Below, one piece after another: positions 1 through 6,987 of a DNA stretch of 11,059 bases (the first letter of the stretch is position 1; every line of letters starts with the position of its first letter). A program made the translations under genes and the position numbers. Under the pieces are notes generated by a model that was not told the DNA's origin, made no database searches, and saw only the letters and a program-made list of their open reading frames with translations. Source of the stretch: Candidatus Omnitrophota bacterium (GTDB lineage: Bacteria; Omnitrophota; Gorgyraeia; Gygaellales; Profunditerraquicolaceae); assembly GCA_028687525.1 (NCBI GenBank), contig JAQTZX010000028.1:1-11059 (forward strand), read 5' to 3'.

Positions 1-1135
1 GCTCGCGGCTATCGCGCGCAGCAGTGACGGGGCGCTGCGGGATGCGGAGTCTATTCTCGATCAGTTGATCTCTTTCTCGAAGGGGAAGGTGTCTCTTGAA
101 GATATTCATGCGATGCTTGGATTGGTGGAGCATGAGGTGCTTTTTGATGTGACCGAGGCGATTATCCGCAGGGACGCGCGCGGGGTGCTGGTGTTGTTGA
201 ATAAGGTTATCGATGAAGGGAAGGATACGGGGGTGTTTTTGCAGAATCTGATCGAGCATTTCCGTAACTTGATGGTGGCCAAGGTGGCGCAGGCGGACGC
301 GCAGTTGATCGATCTGCCGGAGGATGTTTGTAAGAGGCTGGCGGAACAGGCCCGGCGTCTGGCGTTGGAAGAGATATTCGGCGCTTTTACGGTGCTTGCC
401 GGAGCGCAGGATATGGCCAAACGTCTGGAATCTTCGCGTATCCCTTTGGAGATAGGTTTGGCGCGGCTGGCGCGCGGCAGGAAAGATGCCTCTGCCGGAG
501 GGGACAGCGTTAAGCCGGTTGTTCATCCGGAAAGGCCGCCGGTAAATCGTCCGGTTCCGCGGGCTCCCGGGGTAAATCCGGCGGTGAGCAGACCGCAGGA
601 AAAAAAGCCTGTTTCTGTTGAGGGTAAACCGGTAGAAAATAAGCCGCTGGTATCGCCGTTCAAGAAAGATAATGATACGGTAAGCAATGTTTCCAGTGTC
701 CCGCCGGTGTATGCCGCTGTTTCCCGTTTGAAACAACAGATGGAGGCGGCGGTTCAGACGGTTGAGGAGCCGGCTGCCGGGAAGCGTTTGACGCTGGAAG
801 AAGTCCGCCCGTTGTGGCAGGAGGCGATTTCGCGGCTTACCAGGGTTAAGACTTCGGCGGCGCATTATTTAAACGAGGGAAGCCTGGTGCAGGTCGAGAA
901 TAATGTGTTGACGATATCTTTCCCGCGGAGTTTGTCTTTTCATAAGGAGTCTTTGGAGACGAGCGCGAACAAGGTTATTATCGAAAAAAGTTTCTCGGAG
1001 ACGTTCGGATCCCGGGTGAAGGTTATGTTGGTCCTTGGTGAACAGGATGTCCCCCGGAAAGAGTCCATTGCCGCGGAAGATCCTCTGGTCCAATCGATCA
1101 TCGAGGCGTTTGAAGGTCAATTGTTGAAAGAATAA
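1..1135 (+). CDS. dnaX: DNA polymerase III subunit gamma/tau (5' end outside window)
   Basis: Clamp-loader ATPase subunit of the replicative polymerase. The frame is open from base 2, so the ATPase domain lies upstream of the window. The first visible residues (ALRDAESILDQLISFSKGKV) are the end of the AAA+ region of DnaX; the TTG at base 65 is internal, not a start. The collar domain III follows (about bases 100-490), then a proline/lysine/valine-rich linker (about 490-700). A tau-type C-terminal domain (about 780-1080) follows, with the pattern W-x-A-I-x-R-L and later FHKESLE and VIIEKSFSE, as in other DnaX proteins with this tail. The linker contains a slippery A AAA AAG in frame (see separate entry), so both tau and a shorter gamma may be made. 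It ends in TAA one base before recR, indicating an operon and probable translational coupling. Family identity is very secure. Confidence 0.95.
   Translation, partial: LAAIARSSDGALRDAESILDQLISFSKGKVSLEDIHAMLGLVEHEVLFDVTEAIIRRDARGVLVLLNKVIDEGKDTGVFLQNLIEHFRNLMVAKVAQADAQLIDLPEDVCKRLAEQARRLALEEIFGAFTVLAGAQDMAKRLESSRIPLEIGLARLARGRKDASAGGDSVKPVVHPERPPVNRPVPRAPGVNPAVSRPQEKKPVSVEGKPVENKPLVSPFKKDNDTVSNVSSVPPVYAAVSRLKQQMEAAVQTVEEPAAGKRLTLEEVRPLWQEAISRLTRVKTSAAHYLNEGSLVQVENNVLTISFPRSLSFHKESLETSANKVIIEKSFSETFGSRVKVMLVLGEQDVPRKESIAAEDPLVQSIIEAFEGQLLKE
601..607 (+). other. Candidate programmed -1 frameshift site in dnaX
   Basis: The heptamer A AAA AAG sits with zero-frame codons GAA AAA AAG, the same heptamer and phase as the known E. 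coli dnaX site. A -1 slip would read on as Ala-Cys-Phe-Cys and meet TGA at 619-621. This would give a gamma-like product ending just after domain III, without the tau C-terminal domain. A Shine-Dalgarno-like GGTGAG at 583-588 lies 12 bases upstream, comparable to the stimulator in E. coli. I found only a weak downstream stem (CGGTA pairing with TATCG in the following 60 bases). The seven-A run (600-606) could alternatively allow transcriptional slippage as in Thermus. Confidence 0.65.
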
Positions 1136-1136
1136 A

Positions 1137-1742
1137 ATGATGAGTGTTTATACCGAGTCTATACGGATATTGGTGGAGCGATTGTCCAAGCTGCCGGGTA
1201 TCGGAAGGCGGAGTGCGGAACGTATTATCACCTATATCCTGGATGCTCCGGATCAGGAGATAAGGGATTTAAGCGGGGCTATTACCAGGGTCAAGGAGAA
1301 TGTGCGTTTCTGCCGTGTGTGTAATAATTTGAGCGAGGAGGAGCTTTGCCGTATATGCCGCGATACAAGCCGTAATAAAGAGGTGTTGTGCGTGGTTGAG
1401 CGGCCGGCGGATATTTCTTCCATTGAAAAGGCGGGTATTTTTAAAGGGATTTATCATGTTTTGCACGGAACGATCGCTCCTCTGGAGGGCAGGGGACCGC
1501 AGGAGTTGAAGATCGACGGTTTACTGCTAAGGCTTAGGGATGAGCATATTAGAGAGGTGATAATCGCCACCGGGTCCGATACCGAAGGTGAGACTACCGC
1601 TTTGTATCTGACAAAGGTGATCAAACCTTTGAATGTCATGTTAAGCAGGATAGGACTTGGCCTGCCGGTCGGGTCCGCTTTGGAATACGCGGACGCGGCC
1701 ACCATTTCCGTTGCTTTAGAAGCCCGCCGGAATATTTCTTGA
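1137..1742 (+). CDS. recR: Recombination mediator protein RecR
   Basis: RecR acts with RecO/RecF to load RecA on gapped DNA and forms a ring around DNA in the cytoplasm. The 201 residues match the usual family length. In order: an N-terminal helix-hairpin-helix (LPGIGRRSAERI, residues 19-30); a zinc finger with C59, C62, C71 and C74 (Cx2C-x8-Cx2C); a Toprim domain starting near residue 83 (LCVVERPADI) with VIIATGSDTEGE near 141-152; and the C-terminal GLGLPVGSALEYAD motif. The first ATG is one base after the dnaX stop and is immediately followed by a second in-frame ATG, so the start may be residue 1 or 2. The upstream Shine-Dalgarno is poor, which suggests coupling to dnaX. The YbaB/EbfC gene often found between dnaX and recR is absent here. 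Confidence 0.96.
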   Translation: MMSVYTESIRILVERLSKLPGIGRRSAERIITYILDAPDQEIRDLSGAITRVKENVRFCRVCNNLSEEELCRICRDTSRNKEVLCVVERPADISSIEKAGIFKGIYHVLHGTIAPLEGRGPQELKIDGLLLRLRDEHIREVIIATGSDTEGETTALYLTKVIKPLNVMLSRIGLGLPVGSALEYADAATISVALEARRNIS

Positions 1743-1743
1743 A

Positions 1744-3675
1744 ATGATCACGATAACCAATCTTTCCAAACAGTACGGTAAACGGATACTTTATTCCAAT
1801 CTTTCGCTGTCGGTGAACCCCGGGGAAAAGATCGGTCTTATCGGGCCCAACGGCGCGGGGAAGAGTACGCTTTTTCATCTTATCCTGGGAGAGATGGAGC
1901 CGTCCGCGGGAGATGTGCATGTTCTTAAAGGGGTGCGCATCGGGTACCTGCCGCAGGAGTCGAGTTTTAAATCCGAACATACCGTGCTTTCGGAGTTGAT
2001 CGAGGGTGATGAGACGATCATGCGTTTGAAGAAGGACAAAGCGGCGTTGGAAGAAAAGAATGAGGCGGGTTCGGCGCGGTATGGCGAGGTCTTGCATGAA
2101 TTGGAATCGCTGGGGTATTTCGAACTGGAGCATAAGGCCAAGCAGGTGCTTGCCGGGTTAGGGTTTAAGGAAAGGGATTTTGCCAGGCCTGTTCAGCAGA
2201 TGAGCGGGGGCTGGCAGATGCGCACCCTCCTGGGGAAATTGCTCACCTGTCATTATGATCTGCTTCTGCTGGATGAACCTACCAATTACCTGGATTTGAA
2301 CGCGGCGATATGGCTGAAGGATTATCTGTCCGGTTTCCGGGGCACGTTCATTATGATCTCCCACGATAAGGCTTTTTTGAACGATGTTACCAATTACACT
2401 CTTATTTTAGAGAATGGCGCGATCGCCAAGGTGCACGGGAATTATGAACACTACGAGCGGATGAAGGCGGAGAGGCGTCTGCATCTGACGCGCCAGTTCA
2501 AGGAGCAGGAGAAGAAGCGCGAGCAGTTGCAGCGTTTTGTGGACCGGTTCCATGCCCAGCCGAATAAGGCCTCTTCGGTGCGCGCGAAACGCACGGCTTT
2601 GGAGAAGATGGAGGAGATTATCGTTCCCCCGGATCCGCGCGAGAGTATCCGGGATTTTAAGTTTCCCGCCACCAGGGAGAGCGGTTATCGTATCATCAAC
2701 CTGGAGAAGATTGGTAAATCGTACGGAGATATTAAGGTGTACGAGGATTTCGATTTCGAGGTTTCCAAGGGGGATAAAGCGGTGCTGGTGGGGGAGAACG
2801 GCGCGGGAAAATCGACGTTGTTGAAAATCCTGGCGGGTGTGGTTGGTATCGACAAGGGGGCGAGGGTGGTGGGGCATAATGTCGATATCGGGTATTTTTC
2901 CCAGACCCGCGTGGATGTGTTGAATATGGAGAATACGGTTTTGAAAGAGGCGTATTCGGCGGCGCCGGGTTATATGGGAGAGTCGGTAGTCAGGACTATT
3001 CTGGCCGCGTTTTTGTTCACGGGGGAGGACGCGGATAAGCGGGTGAGTGTTCTCTCGGGCGGGGAGAAGAGCCGCCTGATCCTGGCGAAACTTCTGATCA
3101 ATCCGCCGAATTTCCTGCTCCTGGATGAACCGACCACGCATCTCGATGTGGACGCGGTGGACGCTTTGCTTAAGGCGTTGAAGGAATATACGGGAACGAT
3201 TGTTTTCATAAGTCATGATATTTATTTTGTGCGTTCTCTGGCTAATGTGGTGTATGAGGTCAAAGACGGCAGGGTGCGCAAGTACCCGGATGATTTCGAT
3301 TATTATCTATATAAGAAATCGCAGGGCGGCGGGTTCACGGATGAGGTAAGGAAAAAACCGGCGGTGGATCCCGATCAGCAGAAAAGGAAGGATGATCAAT
3401 CGCGCAAGCGGGAGGAAGAGAGGCTGCGCAGACAGGACGAGCAAAGACGTAAGAAGCACAATTCCGATATCCGCTTGTCCATAAACAAGCTGGAAAAGGA
3501 TAAGGAGAGGCTTGATCTGGAGCGGTTGGTAAAACTGCGCGCGCTTTCGGATACGCGTATTTACCGGGATGAGGACCAGGTGAGGGCGTACGGACGCCGG
3601 CTGAAAGAAATCGAGAAGATCCTTGGGGATATTGATGCCAAGATCAAACGTTTTGAGGAAGAGATAAAAGGTTGA
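1744..3675 (+). CDS. ABC-F family ATP-binding protein (Uup/YheS-like)
   Basis: A soluble tandem-ATPase protein of the ABC-F group; characterised members bind the ribosome E site and relieve stalled translation, and Uup-type members have also been linked to DNA metabolism. There are no membrane segments. Cassette 1 has Walker A GPNGAGKST (34-42), signature SGGWQ (154-158), Walker B LLLLDEPTNYLD (173-184) and the switch ISHD (205-208). A long charged linker (about 235-310, containing QPNKASSVRAKR) is the ABC-F P-site-tRNA-interaction region. Cassette 2 has GENGAGKST (350-358), LSGGE (437-441), FLLLDEPTTHLD (457-468) and ISHD (489-492). The C-terminus (about 540-643) is a highly charged Lys/Arg/Glu coiled coil as in Uup. 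The ATG lies one base after the recR stop with no clear Shine-Dalgarno, so translation is probably coupled. The exact subfamily (Uup, YheS, YdiF) cannot be settled by eye. Confidence 0.93.
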   Translation: MITITNLSKQYGKRILYSNLSLSVNPGEKIGLIGPNGAGKSTLFHLILGEMEPSAGDVHVLKGVRIGYLPQESSFKSEHTVLSELIEGDETIMRLKKDKAALEEKNEAGSARYGEVLHELESLGYFELEHKAKQVLAGLGFKERDFARPVQQMSGGWQMRTLLGKLLTCHYDLLLLDEPTNYLDLNAAIWLKDYLSGFRGTFIMISHDKAFLNDVTNYTLILENGAIAKVHGNYEHYERMKAERRLHLTRQFKEQEKKREQLQRFVDRFHAQPNKASSVRAKRTALEKMEEIIVPPDPRESIRDFKFPATRESGYRIINLEKIGKSYGDIKVYEDFDFEVSKGDKAVLVGENGAGKSTLLKILAGVVGIDKGARVVGHNVDIGYFSQTRVDVLNMENTVLKEAYSAAPGYMGESVVRTILAAFLFTGEDADKRVSVLSGGEKSRLILAKLLINPPNFLLLDEPTTHLDVDAVDALLKALKEYTGTIVFISHDIYFVRSLANVVYEVKDGRVRKYPDDFDYYLYKKSQGGGFTDEVRKKPAVDPDQQKRKDDQSRKREEERLRRQDEQRRKKHNSDIRLSINKLEKDKERLDLERLVKLRALSDTRIYRDEDQVRAYGRRLKEIEKILGDIDAKIKRFEEEIKG

Positions 3676-3726
3676 GGTTTGTAAAAGAAAGCAGTGATTT
3701 ATCGTGACGGATACGGTTTGGTTTTT

Positions 3727-4224
3727 TTACGGGGACACTTTTTTTATCAGACGGCCGTCTTTATATATCCCTCCTTCACGTAATTTCCCGTTCGTATCGT
3801 AGATTTTTACCGTTCCGTCTTTTTTCCCGTCCCGGAAAGTCCCCTCGGTCTTTATTTTTCCGTCCGCATAATATTCCTGTACCAATCCTTCAAGTTTGCC
3901 GTCCATATAAAAGGCCTCTCCTTTTAACTGTCCGCTTTCGTAATAGGCTTTCAGGGTGCCGTTTTTTATGCCGTTTTTGACGGAAATCTCCATCATCAGC
4001 TTGCCGCTTGGATAATATTTTTTCGCGATGCCGTTCATCGCCCCTTTTTTATAAGGGATCAACGATTTTAATTTTCCATCCGGGTAATAGTCTTTTTTGT
4101 TTCCGTTTTCGATTGTTTCGTTCGGGCTTGCGCCTGTATCCCGGGCAAGGGCCGGTGTGTGCAAAAGGCAGAAACAGGCGCATCCTATGAGCGTTGATAC
4201 CAAGATTATTTTTCCGGTTTTCAT
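3727..4224 (-). CDS. Exported MORN_2/YwqK-type repeat protein
   Basis: A 165-residue protein. The N-terminus (MKTGK, then a hydrophobic stretch to about residue 26) is a secretion signal. Cleavage could be by signal peptidase I after ALA (residues 25-27), or as a lipoprotein at C15, since LIGC (12-15) fits a lipobox. The rest is five consecutive repeats of exactly 24 residues, each beginning Y(Y/D)-x-x-G-(K/Q)-(L/I) and carrying a central K/D-G and N/D/E-G turn, from about residue 46 to the end. This is the MORN_2 pattern (as in YwqK-type proteins, named as antitoxins in Bacillus but often of unknown role). Each repeat is a short beta hairpin. The ATG is supported by AAAAGGAG (4231-4238 region). 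The gene converges with the ABC-F gene and shares the strand of the upstream GH1 gene, 89 bases away. The molecular role is unknown. Confidence 0.85.
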   Translation of the reverse strand: MKTGKIILVSTLIGCACFCLLHTPALARDTGASPNETIENGNKKDYYPDGKLKSLIPYKKGAMNGIAKKYYPSGKLMMEISVKNGIKNGTLKAYYESGQLKGEAFYMDGKLEGLVQEYYADGKIKTEGTFRDGKKDGTVKIYDTNGKLREGGIYKDGRLIKKVSP

Positions 4225-4313
4225 GTTTTTCTCCTTTTGATTGAATTGATGAAGTGTTTTTGGGCCGCTTAATATGCCGCTCTATTAAACCATGGTTTTT
4301 AGCTCTTGAAGCT

Positions 4314-5531
4314 TCATTCCAATATCCCGGTTTTACAGGTTTGACCGAATTTTACGGCGCTTTCCCGCACAGTCCTTGTATAACTGGTATAATCGATATC
4401 GATGAGTCCGAACCGGGGAGCGAATCCTTTGTCCCATTCAAAATTGTCCAGGAGCGACCAGTATAGATATCCGGTTACGGGTACGCCGTTTTCCAGGGCC
4501 CGGTGGATACTGTTTAAATGGGCGTATATGTATTTCCAGCGCAGGCCGTCGTCTCCGGTGCAGATGCCGTTTTCCGTTATGATGACCGGCAGGCGGTATT
4601 TTTTGAGTTCTAAAAGCAGGTCATAGAGTCCATCGGGGTAGATTTCCCAGCCTAAGGAATTTCTTTTGAGCGGATGATGGTTTTGCTGGCATATGTCTTT
4701 TGCCAGGTTATTCAGCCCCCATTTTTTCAGGTCTACCAGCTGCCGGGAGTAATAATTTATTCCGATGAAATCCAGGGTTCCCTCGCGGGTTAGTTTATCG
4801 AGCAGACCGAAATTATACCATTTGTTTCTCATGTACGCGGCGAGCCGGTTTTTTATCGCCGGCGTGCAGGGGACGAAGGCCTGCATATGCTGTGCAATGC
4901 CGACTGCGGGCCGCGGGAGGCCGGATTCTTTATAGATCGCGTGTATCCGGCGAAAGGTCCCGGCATGCGCCGAAGCCAGATTGTCCGCGACCGCTTTTGC
5001 TTTAGTGTATGATTTTTTTTGCGGTGGCCATACTCCCAGTATATATGCGTGAGACAGGTATATCGTAGGTTCGTTTATGGTTATCCAGTACCGGATGTGT
5101 TTTGCCAGCGCGCGGACCACGAAATCACAGTAGCGCAGGAAATACGCGTTTGATATGTTGTTTTCCCATCCGATCGATGTGCTGAACCAGTCCGGGTTGG
5201 TAAAGTGGTGCAGGGTGACCATCGGCTCGATGTTGCGCGATCTCAAGGTCAGGATGACGTCGAGGTAATGGTTTAGCTCATCCCGGGAAAACTTTCCTTC
5301 TTCGGGTTCTATGCGGCCCCATTCGATAGAAAAACGGTGGGTATTGTGATGCAGGTTTTGAGCCAGGTCGAAATCACGCGCGTACAGCTCATAGTGGCGG
5401 CAGGCAGATCCGGAGTTTTCTTTCCCGGTTTCTTTTTCCCAGTGCCACCAGTCGGAATGCGTATTGTTGCCTTCGACCTGGTAGGCGGATGTGGCCGCTC
5501 CCCAGAGGAAGTTTGACGGGAATTCTATCAT
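4314..5531 (-). CDS. Glycoside hydrolase family 1 beta-glycosidase
   Basis: A retaining beta-glycosidase with a (beta/alpha)8 barrel. There is no signal peptide, so it is cytoplasmic. FLWGAATSAYQVEG (residues 8-21) is the GH1 N-terminal signature, with Q18 for sugar binding. THRFSIEW is at 64-71, and LHHF at 107-110 supplies H109. The acid/base glutamate is E154 in TINEP, and the nucleophile is E320 in ITENG. YWSLLDNFEW (357-366) provides W358, E365 and W366. The Glu at 365 fits unphosphorylated sugars; 6-phospho-glycosidases usually differ here. At 405 residues it is shorter than the usual 440-480, so some loops are trimmed, but all catalytic residues are present. An in-frame TAA lies 18 bases upstream of the ATG, with no other start codon between, so the start is well fixed. 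There is no Shine-Dalgarno; a -10 box sits 6 bases from the ATG. Its substrate (glucoside, galactoside or other) cannot be told. Confidence 0.94.
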   Translation of the reverse strand: MIEFPSNFLWGAATSAYQVEGNNTHSDWWHWEKETGKENSGSACRHYELYARDFDLAQNLHHNTHRFSIEWGRIEPEEGKFSRDELNHYLDVILTLRSRNIEPMVTLHHFTNPDWFSTSIGWENNISNAYFLRYCDFVVRALAKHIRYWITINEPTIYLSHAYILGVWPPQKKSYTKAKAVADNLASAHAGTFRRIHAIYKESGLPRPAVGIAQHMQAFVPCTPAIKNRLAAYMRNKWYNFGLLDKLTREGTLDFIGINYYSRQLVDLKKWGLNNLAKDICQQNHHPLKRNSLGWEIYPDGLYDLLLELKKYRLPVIITENGICTGDDGLRWKYIYAHLNSIHRALENGVPVTGYLYWSLLDNFEWDKGFAPRFGLIDIDYTSYTRTVRESAVKFGQTCKTGILE

Positions 5532-5537
5532 GGTAAA

Positions 5538-5546
5538 ATTATAGCA
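5538..5546 (-). promoter_or_regulatory. Extended -10 promoter of the GH1 gene (leaderless)
   Basis: Read on the minus strand this is TGCTATAAT, a perfect extended -10. Only six bases (TTTACC) separate it from the GH1 ATG, so the expected transcription start coincides with the start codon. The -35 is poor (TTATGA at 17-base spacing), as is common with an extended -10. No Shine-Dalgarno can exist on such an mRNA. Confidence 0.7.
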
Positions 5547-5586
5547 TTACCGGGGATAAATCATAACAAAAAAATTTACTTTTTTA

Positions 5587-5615
5587 GAAGTGTGTCGGAA
5601 GTGTGGTGAAGTGTG
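5587..5615. promoter_or_regulatory. Three phased GAAGTGTG direct repeats (candidate operator)
   Basis: Perfect GAAGTGTG copies start at 5587, 5598 and 5608, i.e. 11 and 10 bases apart, so all three face the same side of the helix. They end 8 bases before the flippase -35 and lie about 40 bases upstream of the GH1 -10. Direct repeats of 10-11 bases are typical of OmpR/PhoB-type response regulator sites. The regulator here is unknown and not encoded in the window. Confidence 0.6.
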
Positions 5616-5623
5616 CTCCGCGC

Positions 5624-5652
5624 TTGACTTGGGGCGTAAAAGAGTGTAGATT
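5624..5652 (+). promoter_or_regulatory. Promoter of the flippase gene
   Basis: TTGACT (5624-5629), a 17-base spacer and TAGATT (5647-5652) form a good sigma-70 type promoter. The -10 ends six bases before the first ATG at 5659, so the mRNA would be leaderless if that ATG is used, or would have about a 60-base leader if translation starts at the ATG at 5719. Confidence 0.65.
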
Positions 5653-5658
5653 AAGCGT

Positions 5659-6942
5659 ATGATAAATATGATCAGAAAAACATATAAAATGGCAGGATAC
5701 CGGGAACGCAGGGTAGTGATGGATAATTTTGCTTCTCTTACCGTTCTGCAGGCGGTAACGTATGTACTGCCGGTTATCATTCTGCCGTATCTTTTCCGGG
5801 CTATCGGAGCGGAAAAGTTCGGTTTGATATCATTCGCGCAGGCCTTTGTGCAGTATTTCATGATCCTGACCGATTACGGGTTCAGCATTTCCGCCACTCA
5901 AGAGATATCTCTTTGCCGGGACGAGCACGCTAAGGTATGCCGGGCTTTTTCCTCGGTTATGATCGTGAAGATCGGCCTGGCATTGTTGAGCCTGGTCATA
6001 CTTTGTATTCTTGTGTATTTTGTTCCCAAGTTCAGGAAGGACTGGCTTGTATACGTGCTTAGTTTCGGCGCGGTGGCGGGGAATACCCTTTTCCCGGTGT
6101 GGTTTTTCCAGGGTAAGGAAAAGATGCGGTATATTGCCGAGCTGAACATAATAGGAGGGATAATTTATGCTATCGGTATCTTTTATTTTGTACGGGGGCC
6201 GCGGGATTACCTGATGGTCCCGTTTCTGAATTCCGCCGTGTTTTTGATAACCGGTTTACTGGGGCAGTATGTTGTCTTCAGGGATTTCGGCATGTCTTTC
6301 AAGTTCCCGGGATATAAGAATATCAGGCAGCAGCTCAAGGCAGGGTGGGATATTTTTGTTTCCATCGCGGCAATAAACGCGTATACCACGACGCGGATCT
6401 TTACCGTAGGGCTTCTTACCAATAATAATATAACCGGGTTCTATTCCATGGCCGAAAAGATAGCCAATGCCGTTCAGACGTTTCCGCTGGCTTCGTTTAC
6501 CCAGGCGCTTTTTCCCCGGTTAAGCAGGATATACCGGAGGAATAAGGTTAAGGCTTTCCGGATCATGCGGCGGTTACAGATGATCTCCGTTTACATTTCT
6601 TTGATTGTCCTTCCGTTGATCTTTATTTTTGCGCGCGCGATCGTCGGTGCTGTTTGCGGGGGGGATTACCGGAAAACGGTATTGTCGCTGCGGCTTTTGC
6701 TTATCGCCGTATTTTTTGTCAGGGCCAACGCTTTTCGTGTACAGTTCCTGCTGGTATGCGGCAAGACTCATATCTATTCCCGTATCCATGTGTTTATGGC
6801 CATGGCCGGACTGCCGTTGATATTCCTGCTGATATATTCTTTTTCGTATGTGGGGGCCGCAATCGCGACCATAGCCATCGAAGCCGCTATTTTCGTTATT
6901 ACCTATTTCACGGTAAGGCATATTTGCAGGCGTTTTGCATAG
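5659..6942 (+). CDS. Wzx-type polysaccharide flippase (PST/MOP superfamily)
   Basis: An integral inner-membrane protein of the oligosaccharide flippase (RfbX/Wzx) family, which moves lipid-linked oligosaccharide units across the membrane. It has numerous hydrophobic segments along its 427 residues. Family landmarks are LPYLFRAIGAEKFGL (42-56), TDYGFSISATQEIS (71-84) and FPVWFFQGKEKM (145-156), followed by the charged cytoplasmic patch RIYRRNKVKAFRIMRR (290-305). The family pattern usually begins close to NFASL, so the ATG at 5719 (MDNFASL, preceded by AGGG) is a credible alternative start giving 407 residues. The first ATG is kept because it fits the promoter as a leaderless start. No glycosyltransferase or Wzy gene is nearby, so it is not in a visible capsule or O-antigen cluster. 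The only possible partner is the divergent GH1 gene. It converges with thi4 45 bases away. Confidence 0.9.
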   Translation: MINMIRKTYKMAGYRERRVVMDNFASLTVLQAVTYVLPVIILPYLFRAIGAEKFGLISFAQAFVQYFMILTDYGFSISATQEISLCRDEHAKVCRAFSSVMIVKIGLALLSLVILCILVYFVPKFRKDWLVYVLSFGAVAGNTLFPVWFFQGKEKMRYIAELNIIGGIIYAIGIFYFVRGPRDYLMVPFLNSAVFLITGLLGQYVVFRDFGMSFKFPGYKNIRQQLKAGWDIFVSIAAINAYTTTRIFTVGLLTNNNITGFYSMAEKIANAVQTFPLASFTQALFPRLSRIYRRNKVKAFRIMRRLQMISVYISLIVLPLIFIFARAIVGAVCGGDYRKTVLSLRLLLIAVFFVRANAFRVQFLLVCGKTHIYSRIHVFMAMAGLPLIFLLIYSFSYVGAAIATIAIEAAIFVITYFTVRHICRRFA

Positions 6943-6987
6943 TCATATTTCTTTATGCGTTCATCCGGTTCCTTTCTTAGTCCCATT

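Noticed and set aside
65..67. TTG as a dnaX start
   Set aside because: The same frame is open and clearly DnaX-like from base 2, so the gene is simply cut by the window edge.
3676..3726. Bidirectional terminator between the convergent ABC-F and MORN genes
   Set aside because: A T run is present (about 3719-3728), but the only stem before it is 3-4 bp (TATC/GATA), too weak to call.
4287..4298. 12-base perfect palindrome AAACCATGGTTT between the GH1 and MORN genes
   Set aside because: It has no loop, no U run and no clear promoter next to it. One such palindrome may be chance, so it is not listed as a regulatory site.
5587..5615. CRISPR-like array
   Set aside because: Repeats are only 8 bases with 2-3 base gaps; the geometry is that of an operator, not an array.
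6943..6987. Terminator between the convergent flippase and thi4 genes
   Set aside because: No inverted repeat of useful length could be found in the 45 bases.
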